This document shows, in pieces, positions 7,645 through 16,600 of a stretch of 64,000 nucleotides of DNA (position 1 is the stretch's first letter; the number at the start of each line of letters is the position of its first letter). The notes beneath the pieces are model-generated. The model was not told the DNA's origin and searched no databases. It saw only the letters and a list, made by a program, of their open reading frames with translations. A program made the position numbers and the translations under genes. The stretch comes from Arthrobacter sp. FW305-BF8 (GTDB lineage Bacteria > Actinomycetota > Actinomycetes > Actinomycetales > Micrococcaceae). The DNA lies in NCBI RefSeq assembly GCF_021789315.1, contig NZ_CP084561.1, positions 1,674,001 to 1,738,000 of the forward strand, given 5' to 3'.

Positions 7645-8547
7645 ATGACTTCGAGCAGCGACGCTTACCCCGTTCCGGCCACGCCTTACCAGGCCGCCGG
7701 CAGCCTGCAGGGCCGGACCATCCTGATGTCCGGAGGAAGCCGCGGCATCGGCCTTGCCATCGCCCGGCGGGCGGCGCGCGACGGTGCCAACGTCGTGCTG
7801 CTCGCGAAGACCGGAGAGCCGCATCCGAAGCTCGAGGGCACTGTCTACAGCGCCGCCGAAGAACTGGAGGCCGCCGGCGGCAGTGCCCTGCCGCTGGTGG
7901 GGGACGTCCGGAGCGACGACGACGTCGCGCGCGCCGTGGACGCCGCCGTCGGCCGCTTCGGGGGAATCGACATCGTCATCAATAACGCCTCCGCGATCGA
8001 CCTTTCGCCGACGGACACGGTGGACATGAAGCGCTATGACCTCATGCAGGACATCAACGTCCGCGGCACCTTCCTGCTCTCCAAGCTGGCGCTCCCCGCG
8101 CTGCGCAAATCCTCCGGCGGCCACATCCTCACGCTCTCGCCGCCCCTGAACCTCGACCCGAAGTGGGCGGGCCGGCACCTGGCATACACCATTGCCAAGT
8201 ACGGCATGAGCCTGACCACCCTGGGCCTGGCGGAGGAGCTCAGGAATGATGGCATCTGCGTCAACTCGCTGTGGCCGCGGACCCTGATCGATACAGCCGC
8301 CATCCGGAACATGGCCGGCGGTGAGTCAATGGTCCGTGCTGCCCGCAGCCCTGAAATCATGGCCGATGCGGCCCATGCCGTGCTGACGGGTGCTGTGAAC
8401 CGGGCGGGCAATGTCACTGCCGGCACCGTCAACACGGGCAACTTCTATACGGACGAGCAGGTCCTGGCCGCCGCCGGCGTCACAAATTTCAGCCCCTACA
8501 GCCTGGGGGCCAGCGAGGCGGACCTGGTCCCTGACATCTTCCTGTGA
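7645..8547 (+). CDS. SDR-family oxidoreductase (HSDL2-like)
   Basis: 300 residues, slightly longer than a classical short-chain dehydrogenase. The Rossmann nucleotide-binding motif is GGSRGIG at residues 31-37, NNAS lies near 114, and the catalytic pair is Y181 and K185 in YTIAK. The dinucleotide-binding details and overall layout resemble HSDL2-type proteins associated with fatty-acid metabolism, fitting its position divergent from an acyl-CoA carboxylase. A substrate cannot be named. It is probably leaderless, and a perfect inverted repeat covers its promoter. Its stop codon lies in a short sequence (8535-8549) that is repeated at 10566-10580 on the far side of the ArsR/MFS cassette. Confidence 0.85.
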   Translation: MTSSSDAYPVPATPYQAAGSLQGRTILMSGGSRGIGLAIARRAARDGANVVLLAKTGEPHPKLEGTVYSAAEELEAAGGSALPLVGDVRSDDDVARAVDAAVGRFGGIDIVINNASAIDLSPTDTVDMKRYDLMQDINVRGTFLLSKLALPALRKSSGGHILTLSPPLNLDPKWAGRHLAYTIAKYGMSLTTLGLAEELRNDGICVNSLWPRTLIDTAAIRNMAGGESMVRAARSPEIMADAAHAVLTGAVNRAGNVTAGTVNTGNFYTDEQVLAAAGVTNFSPYSLGASEADLVPDIFL

Positions 8548-8560
8548 GCTGGCATCTTCC
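8535..8560 (+). repeat. Left direct repeat bordering the ArsR/MFS cassette
   Basis: Two overlapping 15-mers here recur in the same orientation at 10559-10580: CATCTTCCTGTGAGC (8535-8549) and GAGCTGGCATCTTCC (8546-8560). The first contains the SDR stop codon. This looks like a duplication made when the cassette arrived. Confidence 0.65.
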
Positions 8561-8563
8561 AGG

Positions 8564-8619
8564 GCGAACGGACACTGTGGCCCCTTTTTCACTTGGGCGG
8601 TTTCTAACCAACGTCGCAA
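8564..8619 (+). repeat. Left arm of a 56-bp inverted repeat around the ArsR/MFS cassette
   Basis: This arm matches the reverse complement of 10484-10539. The outer 10 bp and the inner 25 bp (8595-8619) are identical; the middle 21 bp have diverged. It lies 50 bp beyond the arsR stop codon. Confidence 0.8.
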
Positions 8620-8669
8620 GATCGCCTGAAAGTCGCGCCGGAATAGCGGTGGTGGCCGTCACGGGACGG

Positions 8670-9047
8670 TCAGTCGTGCGCCGGTTCGCCCGTGATCCGA
8701 TGGTCGGCGTGGTTCATGGTTTCCCGGATGAGGCGGACCAGATGCCCATCGTGGAGGGAGTAGATCACGTGGCGGCCGTCTTTGCGGGTATCGACGAGGC
8801 CACTGAGGCGGAGTTTGGCCAGGTGCTGACTGACCACCGTCCGGGGAACTCCGCCGGCGGCGGTGAGTTCGGTGACGGTTTTCGGGCCGTTGGACAGCTG
8901 CCAGAGCAGGTGCAGTCGGGTGGGTTCGGCGAGCATCCGCAGCGTGGTCGCGGCGGTCTCCAGGAGTTCGGGGCCCGGGGTGACCGGGTGGACCAGGGAT
9001 GGCTTCTCAGGTACGGCTTTGGGCGCGCGCTCGGGCTGGCTGCTCAT
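8670..9047 (-). CDS. ArsR/SmtB-family metal-sensing repressor
   Basis: 125 residues from ATG 9047, chosen because GAGGAG lies 8 nt upstream; a longer frame exists but its extra N-terminus is not family-like. The winged helix runs from about residue 35 to 98 with LTAAGGVPRTVVSQHLAKL as the helix-turn-helix. There is no cysteine, so it is not an arsenic or cadmium alpha3-type sensor. The last helix carries D100, H102, H113 and H116, exactly the spacing (D-x-H-x10-H-x2-H) of the alpha5 zinc/cobalt/nickel site of CzrA, SmtB and NmtR. It overlaps the end of the MFS gene by 41 bp and is the second gene of that operon. A palindrome upstream of the operon is the likely operator. Confidence 0.9.
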   Translation of the reverse strand: MSSQPERAPKAVPEKPSLVHPVTPGPELLETAATTLRMLAEPTRLHLLWQLSNGPKTVTELTAAGGVPRTVVSQHLAKLRLSGLVDTRKDGRHVIYSLHDGHLVRLIRETMNHADHRITGEPAHD

Positions 9048-10293
9048 CGCTGCGCTCCTCACTCTCGGACTCCGGGGCCACCGCGCCGGTGTGCCGGGGC
9101 CAGGACAGGAATGCACCTGCAGCACCTATCATCCCAATAAACGTCAATGCAGCGGCAGCCCAGCCCAATCCGGCGGCCGCGCCGACCCAGCCGGCCAGCG
9201 GATAGGTCAGGATGTAGCAGGCGTGCGAGAGCGAAAACTGCGCCGTGAACACGTACGGCCGGGTTTCCTCGGTGGAGGCGTCCCGCAGCAGCCGGGACGA
9301 GGGCGTGAGGATCGTGGAGTTCCCCGCACCGAGCAGGAACCACAGGCCCAGCAGCCACACCCATCCGGCACCGCTGACGCCGAGCGCGGTAACGGCGGTG
9401 GCGCCTACCAGGCCGACGGGTATCAGGGCGGCGCCGGTGAGCATCACGGCCCGGTCCCCGAACCGGTCCAGCACCCGGGGCGCCGTCAAGGCGACGATCA
9501 TGGAACCGAAGCCGAAACAGGCCAGCGCCAGGGCCAGATCGGTGTCCGTGCGGTAGAGGACGTCGCGGACGTAGACCACGGTGTTGACCAGCACCAGGGC
9601 AGTCGGGGCTGCGGTGACCAGGTTCAGCGCCAGCAGGGACCGCAACCGCCGGTTCCGCCAGAAAATTCTGGCCCCCAATGTGGTCCGATGCCATAGCGAC
9701 GTCACCGGCGCCCCGGTGGTGCTGACTTTGGGCAGGGCGGTGATGGCCACCATGAAGGCCGAGAACAGGAAACCGGCGACGGTGCCAATGAACAGGTTGT
9801 TGTAGCTGACCACAGTCAGCAGCAGCGCCGCGATGGCCGGGCTGACCAGGGCCTCCATGTCATAGGCGAGCCGTGACAGGGATAGGGCACGGGTGTAGTC
9901 CCGTTCCTCCTTTAGGACGGTCGGGATCAGCGACTGGAAGGCCGGGGTGAACGTCGCGGACGCTGACTGCAGCAGGAAGATCACCACATAGATCTGCCAG
10001 ACGTCGGAAATGAAGGGCAGGCAGAGAGCCATGGCGGCGCGGATCAGGTCCGCCCCGATCAGCACCCGCTTCTTCGGCCAGTGCGCCACCAATGCATTGA
10101 TCACCTGGGCCAGCCCGACGTAGGCGAGCATCTTGATCATCAAAGCGGTGCCCAACACGGCGCCGGCATTGTTCCCGGCCAAATCGTACGCCAGCAGCCC
10201 CAGCGCGACCGTGAGCAGCCCCGTGCCGGTCAGGGCCACGATCTGCGCGGCGAACAGCCGCCGGTACGTCACATTGCCCAGAACTGCCAGCAT
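9007..10293 (-). CDS. MFS efflux transporter, probably for a divalent metal
   Basis: 428 residues with about 12 predicted membrane segments (for example MLAYVGLAQVINALVAHW and a C-terminal TFIGMIGAAGAFLSW), a cytoplasmic middle loop near residue 190, and an acidic tail. It belongs to the major facilitator superfamily, of the MFS_3/EntS-like layout seen in drug and metal exporters. The substrate is inferred from the co-transcribed ArsR protein, whose alpha5 site predicts Zn, Co or Ni. Start ATG 10293 has AGGGG about 9 nt upstream. The operon is bounded by inverted and direct repeats, suggesting it was inserted as a unit between the SDR gene and birA. Confidence 0.85.
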   Translation of the reverse strand: MLAVLGNVTYRRLFAAQIVALTGTGLLTVALGLLAYDLAGNNAGAVLGTALMIKMLAYVGLAQVINALVAHWPKKRVLIGADLIRAAMALCLPFISDVWQIYVVIFLLQSASATFTPAFQSLIPTVLKEERDYTRALSLSRLAYDMEALVSPAIAALLLTVVSYNNLFIGTVAGFLFSAFMVAITALPKVSTTGAPVTSLWHRTTLGARIFWRNRRLRSLLALNLVTAAPTALVLVNTVVYVRDVLYRTDTDLALALACFGFGSMIVALTAPRVLDRFGDRAVMLTGAALIPVGLVGATAVTALGVSGAGWVWLLGLWFLLGAGNSTILTPSSRLLRDASTEETRPYVFTAQFSLSHACYILTYPLAGWVGAAAGLGWAAAALTFIGMIGAAGAFLSWPRHTGAVAPESESEERSDEQPARARAQSRT

Positions 10294-10309
10294 TAACCTA
10301 AACCCCTCA

Positions 10310-10335
10310 AGTGCATATGTGCATGTCTATGCACT
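10310..10335. promoter_or_regulatory. Candidate ArsR operator
   Basis: AGTGCATA at 10310-10317 and TATGCACT at 10328-10335 are perfect 8-bp inverted arms around a 10-bp centre that itself holds TGTGCATG. It lies 17 bp before the MFS start codon, over the promoter, as expected for an ArsR/SmtB repressor. Confidence 0.7.
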
Positions 10336-10483
10336 CAAGAGTACCCGTGACCAGCGCAAGGAAACGCCCTATGGGACGCTCGTATAAGTATGCGAAGCCG
10401 TCTTAAGGCAGCAGCGCGAGGGGAGAACCAGGCCGCGTCCAGACCCGAGAAGCGGTCGCACTGCTAACGTCAAAAGGCACCTG

Positions 10484-10539
10484 TTGCGACGTTGGTTAGA
10501 AACCGCCCTTGGGGCTTGGGCCACAAAGGGTCCGTTCGC
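10484..10539 (-). repeat. Right arm of the 56-bp inverted repeat
   Basis: The reverse complement matches 8564-8619 in length and at both ends, with 25 identical bases at 10484-10508 and 10 at 10530-10539. The two arms enclose the whole ArsR/MFS operon and its operator. Confidence 0.8.
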
Positions 10540-10558
10540 GCTGTGCGCCGGCTTCTGC

Positions 10559-10580
10559 GAGCTGGCATCTTCCTGTGAGC
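10559..10580 (+). repeat. Right direct repeat bordering the cassette
   Basis: GAGCTGGCATCTTCC (10559-10573) overlaps CATCTTCCTGTGAGC (10566-10580). Both also occur around 8535-8560, in the opposite overlap order, as expected for a duplicated target. Confidence 0.65.
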
Positions 10581-10627
10581 CTGCCCCTGACCACGGGCCT
10601 TCCCGGCCGTGCGGCCCGGCGAGTCGC

Positions 10628-10633
10628 TAGGAT
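10628..10633 (+). promoter_or_regulatory. -10-like box of birA, leaderless geometry
   Basis: TAGGAT ends exactly 6 nt before ATG 10640. Confidence 0.5.
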
Positions 10634-10639
10634 TCAACT

Positions 10640-11671
10640 ATGGATGCCGCACGCCCCGACGATAGCCGTGGACCTCAGGAAAACCTGACCGGAGCGAAGG
10701 GCCTGCCCGAGCGGCCGGCCCTGGACCGGGAAGCCCTGTCCGACGCCAACTTCCTCGCCGCCACCGGCATCGCACAGCTGACGGTTGTGGAGACAACCGG
10801 GTCCACCAACGCCGACCTTTTGCGGGCCGTGACCGCGGATCCCCAGGCCTGCCCCGATCTGGCAGTCCTGACGGCGGAGCATCAAACTGCGGCCCGTGGC
10901 CGGCTGGACCGGGCCTGGGAAGCGCCCGCCCGCAGCTCCGTCCTGGTCTCGCTGGTGCTGCGGCCCGTCAATGCTGACGGCCGCCCCCTGCCCACCCAGA
11001 CCTACTCATGGCTGTCCCTCCTGGCCGCCGTCGCGCTGCGCGACGCGCTGGATGAGACGGCGGGAATCCCTGCTGAGCTGAAATGGCCGAATGATGTCCT
11101 GGTGCGCGGCGGAAAAATTGCCGGGATCCTCGCCCAGCTCGGCCCCCTGGGCGACGGATCCGTGCCGCCCGTCATTCTGGGCACCGGGCTGAACGTCACA
11201 CTCACCGAGGACGAGCTGCCGGTGCCCACTGCCACGTCCGTCCAGCTGCAGGGTGCCGGAACAGTGGACCGCACGGCGCTCCTGAAGAGCTATCTCTCCC
11301 GTTTTTGCACGCTCTACCGCAGCTTCTGCAATGCCGACGGCGATGCCACCGCCGGCCTGGCCGGCGGACCGTCGCTTCACAAGCGCGTCGAGACGGCGAT
11401 GGTCACCCTCGGCCAGCAGGTCCGCGCCCAGCTTCCCGGCGACCACGAAATCATCGGCCACGCTTCCCGGCTTGATGACTCAGGCTCCCTGCTGGTGGTG
11501 GATGCCTCTTCCCACGAGCACGTGGTGACTGCCGGGGATGTGGTCCACCTGCGGCCGTGGTCCCCGCAGGGCTCGGAGAAGCATGGGGCTGCCAAGCACA
11601 GCTCTGAGAAGCAAAGCTCTGCTAAGAACAGCCCTGACCAGCAGGGGTCCGGCGAAAGCGGTTATGCGTAA
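10640..11671 (+). CDS. birA: Biotin-[acetyl-CoA carboxylase] ligase
   Basis: 343 residues. It activates biotin as biotinyl-AMP and attaches it to the carrier domain of biotin carboxylases such as the acyl-CoA carboxylase whose beta and epsilon subunits lie at 5.6-7.4 kb. The catalytic fold is marked by ETTGSTNADLL near residue 50, the biotinyl-adenylate loop ARGRLDRAW near 88, and KWPNDVLVRGGKIAGIL near 147. There is no N-terminal helix-turn-helix, so it is a mono-functional ligase and not a repressor. The last 30 residues are a degenerate Lys/Ser-rich tail (KHGAAKHSSEKQSSAKNS) not seen in typical ligases. Its 3' end overlaps the next gene by 8 bp. Confidence 0.95.
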   Translation: MDAARPDDSRGPQENLTGAKGLPERPALDREALSDANFLAATGIAQLTVVETTGSTNADLLRAVTADPQACPDLAVLTAEHQTAARGRLDRAWEAPARSSVLVSLVLRPVNADGRPLPTQTYSWLSLLAAVALRDALDETAGIPAELKWPNDVLVRGGKIAGILAQLGPLGDGSVPPVILGTGLNVTLTEDELPVPTATSVQLQGAGTVDRTALLKSYLSRFCTLYRSFCNADGDATAGLAGGPSLHKRVETAMVTLGQQVRAQLPGDHEIIGHASRLDDSGSLLVVDASSHEHVVTAGDVVHLRPWSPQGSEKHGAAKHSSEKQSSAKNSPDQQGSGESGYA

Positions 11672-12263
11672 GGAACTCCTCCCGGGCGAGCAGGTCATCG
11701 TGGTGACCCGCCCGCAGCCCAGGGTGCTGTTCGTCCCGGCGGCGGTTTTCATTGTGGTGCCCGCCCTTGCCGCATTTGCAAGCGCGTGGATCATCCGCGG
11801 CGGCCTGTCCGCGCTTGCCCCGGCCATCACCGGGGAAGGGACGTTCTGGGCGGTGGCCGGCTGTGTGCTGGCCGGCCTGTGGATCCTTCTGGGGTATTGC
11901 CTGCCCAGGGTGCTGCGGTGGCAGACGACCAGGTATGTCCTGACCAGCCAGCGGGTCCTGGCGCGTTACGGCATGCTCCGGCGCCGGGACCGGCAGGTCT
12001 TCCTGGCCTCGGTGCGTAATGTCACAATCAGCCAGTCGATGCTCCAGCGGATGTTGCGTTCGGGGAATATATCCTTGGATGCCGGGCACCATTTCGGCAA
12101 CGTGCTGAAGGATGTGCCGGAAGTTGCCACCTTCCACAGGTTCTTGCTGGACGCCCTTGATGAGCTTCCGGACGACGAACCATTTGGATTTGGTCAGGCG
12201 CCGGACGAGCCCGGCGCCCGGTTTCCGCGGGATGTGAGAGAAGGTGGAAGAGATGAACGATGA
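11664..12263 (+). CDS. Membrane protein with bacterial PH domain
   Basis: 199 residues from ATG 11664 (MRKELLPGEQ), chosen because the domain begins directly with the LLPGEQV strand typical of this family; the start overlaps birA by 8 bp. Two hydrophobic segments lie at about residues 20-45 and 56-78. The bacterial PH (bPH_2, YdbT-like) part follows: RYVLTSQRVLARYGMLRRRDRQVFLASVRNV is split here only by normal strands. A similar protein accompanies birA in mycobacteria. It sits in the inner membrane with the PH domain inside; its function is unknown. Confidence 0.8.
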   Translation: MRKELLPGEQVIVVTRPQPRVLFVPAAVFIVVPALAAFASAWIIRGGLSALAPAITGEGTFWAVAGCVLAGLWILLGYCLPRVLRWQTTRYVLTSQRVLARYGMLRRRDRQVFLASVRNVTISQSMLQRMLRSGNISLDAGHHFGNVLKDVPEVATFHRFLLDALDELPDDEPFGFGQAPDEPGARFPRDVREGGRDER

Positions 12264-13458
12264 GGATCAGCGGGGCGCCCAGCAGACAGGCACCCACGAG
12301 GCCGGCACAGACGGGTTTAGCGCAGACGGGTCTGATACAGACGGGTCCGGCGCGCAGGACACCGGTCACCGGGAGGTGACGGACGCCGTCGTCGAAAATC
12401 CGGCCACCGGTACCCTGTCCGCGGAGCGCATTGCGGCAAAGAGCCTCGAATCAAGGCTTCTGGGCGGGGAACGCAAGCTGCGCCGCCGCGAGGTGGCGGG
12501 CGGTGTGGGCCTGTCGCTGCTCTCGGCGCGCAAGCTGTGGCGAGCACTCGGCTTCCCTAACTTCGGTGACGACGACGTCGCCTTCACGGAGCGCGACCAG
12601 GAGGCCCTGTCCACGGCTGTGGGCATGGTCCGGAACGGAAAGCTCACCGAGGAGGCCGCCATCTCGGTCACCCGTGCCATCGGGCAGATGACGGACCGCA
12701 TGGTGGTGTGGCAGATCGAGGCCCTGGTTGAGGACATGGTCCACGAACAGGGGCTCACCGACGCCCAGGCCCGCAAGCGGCTGGTCCACGAACTGCCTGC
12801 CTTGGTGGATCCGCTCGAGGAGATGCTTGTCTACTCCTGGCGGCGTCAGCTCAACGCCGGCGTGCAGCGGCTGGCTGTCCGGGCCGAAGCCGGCCTGCAG
12901 GCCAGCGAGGAGGGCCGCGAAGGCGACGAGGACGATGCGCCGCTTCCGCTGGCGCGTGCTGTTGGCTTCGCCGACCTGGTGTCCTACACGAGCCTGTCAA
13001 GGCGGATGAACGAGAAGACGCTCGCCAAGCTGGTGCAGCGATTCGAGAACAAGTGCGCGGAGATCATCTCCGTGGGCGGTGGCCGCCTGGTAAAGACCGT
13101 GGGCGACGAAGTCCTCTACATTGCCGAAACGCCGGCTGCGGGCGCCGAAATATCGCTTGCCCTGGCCGAAGCCTTCACCCGGGATGAGATCCTGCCCGAG
13201 GCACGGGTTGCCATGGTCTGGGGGCGGATCCTTTCCCGCCTGGGTGACATTTACGGGCCCACCGTGAACCTCGCCGCCCGCCTCACCACGCTGGCCGATC
13301 CGGGGACCGTGCTGGTTGACTCAATGACCGCGGCGGCGCTGGACCAGGACGAGCGGTTCGTGCTCATTCCCCAAAACGTGGAGAACGTCCGGGGGTTCGG
13401 GGAGATCCAGCCGGTCACCCTGGCACGGGGACGGGGCAGGGGCCTGGTCCTGGACTGA
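12253..13458 (+). CDS. Class III adenylate/guanylate cyclase with N-terminal helical regulatory domain
   Basis: 401 residues from ATG 12253; AAGG lies 10 nt upstream (a GTG at 12244 is the alternative). After a Gly/Thr/Asp-rich start, residues about 50-210 are helical, beginning with a MerR-like segment (LSLLSARKLWRALGF). This resembles the autoinhibitory domains of mycobacterial Rv1264/Rv2212 cyclases. The catalytic domain starts near 235: metal aspartates are in FADLVSY and VGDEVLY, the base-specifying lysine is in LVKTVGDE, and VNLAARL carries the transition-state Asn and Arg. All key residues for a homodimeric cyclase are present. It is soluble, and last in the birA-PH-cyclase operon, followed by a hairpin. 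Confidence 0.9.
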   Translation: MNDEDQRGAQQTGTHEAGTDGFSADGSDTDGSGAQDTGHREVTDAVVENPATGTLSAERIAAKSLESRLLGGERKLRRREVAGGVGLSLLSARKLWRALGFPNFGDDDVAFTERDQEALSTAVGMVRNGKLTEEAAISVTRAIGQMTDRMVVWQIEALVEDMVHEQGLTDAQARKRLVHELPALVDPLEEMLVYSWRRQLNAGVQRLAVRAEAGLQASEEGREGDEDDAPLPLARAVGFADLVSYTSLSRRMNEKTLAKLVQRFENKCAEIISVGGGRLVKTVGDEVLYIAETPAAGAEISLALAEAFTRDEILPEARVAMVWGRILSRLGDIYGPTVNLAARLTTLADPGTVLVDSMTAAALDQDERFVLIPQNVENVRGFGEIQPVTLARGRGRGLVLD

Positions 13459-13468
13459 GGCAGCGTGG

Positions 13469-13499
13469 GCAGTCCTCCCCATCGCGGGGACAGGACTGC
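13469..13499 (+). terminator. Hairpin after the birA-PH-cyclase operon
   Basis: GCAGTCCT pairs with AGGACTGC and CCCC with GGGG inside it, 11 bp past the cyclase stop. There is no long T run, so it may end transcription or protect the 3' end. Confidence 0.6.
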
Positions 13500-13695
13500 G
13501 CGGGTAGGGTGGCAGCGTAACGGACGGCCCCGGCGGCTGTTCTTGGACAAGCCGCCAGCGCCATGTAATAGTCGAGGCTCAGAATTGTTCCGGCGTCTCT
13601 ACGGGGGAGTGGCGGAATGTCACCGGCCCCTGATGAACATCAGGGGCTAGCAAGTCGCGCTCAGGCGGCTGTGATTTCGGGGGAATAAAAACGCT
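13500..13695 (+). promoter_or_regulatory. Promoter and structured 5' leader of the giant surface protein
   Basis: Two hairpins stand out: GGCGGCT/AGCCGCC at 13532-13556 and an almost loopless GCCCCTGATG/CATCAGGGGC at 13626-13647. A G-rich GGGGGA lies about 12 nt before the GTG start and may serve as ribosome binding site. I match it to no known riboswitch. Confidence 0.45.
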
Positions 13696-16600
13696 GTGTC
13701 AACTTTGTTCGGCAAGCTGGGGCTGAGGAACCGCCGCAACAAGATCGTCACCGGAACCGTCTTTTCCGCTGCTGCTGCAGCGCTGGTGGCCGGTGCCGTG
13801 ATCTACCCGGGGTTCAAGACAACCGAGGTTGACCTTAACGACGGCGGCGTCTGGGTGGTCAGCAAGGCACGGAACGCCGTTGGCCGCCTCAACTACCCCT
13901 CCCGGGTCCTCGACGGTGCGGTGACCCCGGCCAGCACCACGTTCGATGTCCTGCAGAACGCCGGGAAGGTATTCGTCGACGACGAATCCGGCTCCACCCT
14001 GAACCAGGTGTCCGCCGCCAACATGAGGCTCGGCGGCGACAAGCAGCTACCCGGCTCGGCGCAGGTGAGCTTCGGCGCCGACACCATCTCGGTCACCGAC
14101 CCTGCCGCCGGGAAGATGTGGGCGATGTCCCCGTCGACGGTCAACGCCTTTGATGAGGAGTCCAGCGAGCCTGCCGTGGCGGGCTCCGAAGGGCTGGTGT
14201 CCGCCGTCGGCTCCGATGACCGGATCTATTCGGCGGATCCGAAGACGGGGCAGGTGACAGTGACCACGGTGGACGCCGCGGGGGCAGCCACCGGCACCGC
14301 GTCCAGCACGTGGGACGGGCTGAAGGGCGCCGGGGACCTCCAGATCTCGGTCGTGGGGGACCAGGCCGTGGTCCTGGATGCAGCCGCCGGAAAACTGTTC
14401 CTGCCCGGCGGACGCGAGGTGCCGCTGGCTGACGCGCGGGAGGCGAAGCTCCAGCAGCCGGGCCCGGCGTCCGACTCCGTGGCCGTGGCCACCGGCAAGG
14501 CACTCCTAAAGCAGCCGCTGAACGGTGCCGCCGCGAGGGCCGTGACGTTCGGCGGCCAGGGGGTGCCGGCGGCGCCGGTGCAGCTGGGCGGCTGCGTCCA
14601 CGCCGCATGGTCCGGAGCCAACAAGTATGTCCGGGACTGCGCGAATGCCGCGGACAACAAGAACGTGCCCGTGCCCAAAGCCAGCGCCTCGCCCAGCTAC
14701 GTTTTCCGGGTCAACCGGGACCTCGTGGTCCTCAACGACGTGAACTCGGGAAACGTGTGGCTGGTCAACCAGAACATGCAGCTGGTCAACAACTGGGACG
14801 ACGTTGTCCCCCCTAAGAACCAGGCTGACGACCCCGAGGAGGAGTCGGCGGACGACAACACCATCAACGTCCTGCCCGACCGCACCAAGCCGAACCGTCC
14901 CCCCGAAACGAAACCCGACGCCGTCGGCGTCCGGCCCGGCCGCACCACTGTCCTCAGCGTCCTCGACAACGACTCCGACCCCGACGGCGACGTCCTGACC
15001 GCCTCTCTCGGCGCAGAAGGGCCGCGGGCCGGCAGCATCGAAAGCATCTACGGCGGGTCCGCCTTCCAGATCACGGTGCCGGCCGATGCCGCGCCCGGAA
15101 CCGAGACCTTCGACTACGCCGCGGCGGACGGCCGCGGGCTCTCGGCTGGCGGCAAGGTCAGCCTGAACGTCGTGGGCCCGGACGAGAACAGGCCCCCGGC
15201 CTTCAAACGCGGAGACCCCACCACACTCCTCGTGGAGCAGGGCAAAACCGTCAGCCAGAACATCCTCACCGACTGGGCCGATCCCGACGGCGACGACCTC
15301 GTCCTGATGTCAGCCACCGCCGACAACGAGCAGGACCAGGTCAAGGTCCGCCGCGACGGCCTGCTCACCTTCCAGGACTCCGGCGCCTCAGCCGGCAAAA
15401 AAAGCGTCACCGTGTCCGTCTGGGACGGCCGAGCCACCACCACCGGCAAGGTGGTGGTCAACGTCCAGCCGCCGGGCGCACTCGCTCCCGTGGTCAACGC
15501 CGACCACGTCACCGCGGTGGTGGGCCAGGACCTGGTCATCGCGCCGCTAAAGAACGACGTCGACCCAAACGGCGGCGCGCTGCGCCTCGCCCAGGTGGAG
15601 GCCGCCGGAGCCGCAGAGCTGGGGCCGGTCACCGACGGCGGCACCTTCACCTTCCGCAGCCGCACGCCGGGGCCGGTGTACCTGACATACCTGGCCAGCA
15701 ACGGACCGCAAAGCAGCCAGGGCCTCATCCGGGTGGATGTGGAATCCGGCAAGGACTCAGGAAATCCCGTCGCCGTCCACGACGTAGCGCTCCTGCCGGT
15801 GGGCGGCAGCGTCCTGCTGGACCCGCTGGCCAACGACTCGGACCCGTCCGGGGGCGTCCTGGTGCTGCAGTCCGTTGCGGTGCCGGAAAACGCCACGGCG
15901 TCGGTCAGCGTGATCGACCACAGCGTCCTGCGGATCACCGACATCGCCGGCACCAAGGACGCCTTCCTGTTCCGCTACACGATGTCCAACGGCAAGGCTT
16001 CCGCCACGGGAAGCGTCTCGGTGGTGCCTGTTCCCGCCCCCGCGGTGGTTGAAGCGCCGCAGCCCAAGCCCGACGAGGTCAACGTCCGCGTCAACGACGT
16101 CGTGACCATCCCCGTCCTGGACAACGACACGCACCCGCAGGGCGAAAAGCTGACGGTTGACCCGGTCCTGCCGCAGGCCGTCCCGGTAGAAGACGGCAAG
16201 AGTTTCGTCTCTGAGAACACCCTCCGGTTTATCGCCGGCAGCCAGCCCAAGACTGTGCGCGCCATCTACAACGCGGTGGACCCGCAAGGCCAGAAGAGCG
16301 CCGCTGCCGTCACCATCCACATCCTGCCGCTGGAGGGTGCCGAAAACTCCCGGCCGCAGCCCAAGAACCTGACCGCCCGGGTGGTGGCTGGCGGCACGGT
16401 GCGCATCCCGGTGCCGCTGGACGGCATTGATCCCGACGGCGACTCGGTCCAGCTGACGGGCATCGACAGCACGCCGGGCATGGGCACCGCGACGGCGGGC
16501 AGCAGCTTCATCGACTTCGTCGCGGCCGGCAACGGTGCCGGAACCGACACGTTCCGCTACAAGGTAGTCGACCGGCAGGGCGCCGTGAACACCGGCACTG

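Larger units (their letters stand above)
10336..10639. other. Non-coding stretch between the cassette and birA
   Basis: No gene is seen in these 304 bp. They hold a GTCGCA/TGCGAC stem with a 24-nt loop at 10455-10490, the right arm of the cassette inverted repeat, the right direct repeat, and the birA promoter. Confidence 0.6.

Noticed and set aside
13600..13650. tRNA-like hairpin before the giant protein gene
   Set aside because: One good stem only; no cloverleaf, T-loop or anticodon arm can be drawn.
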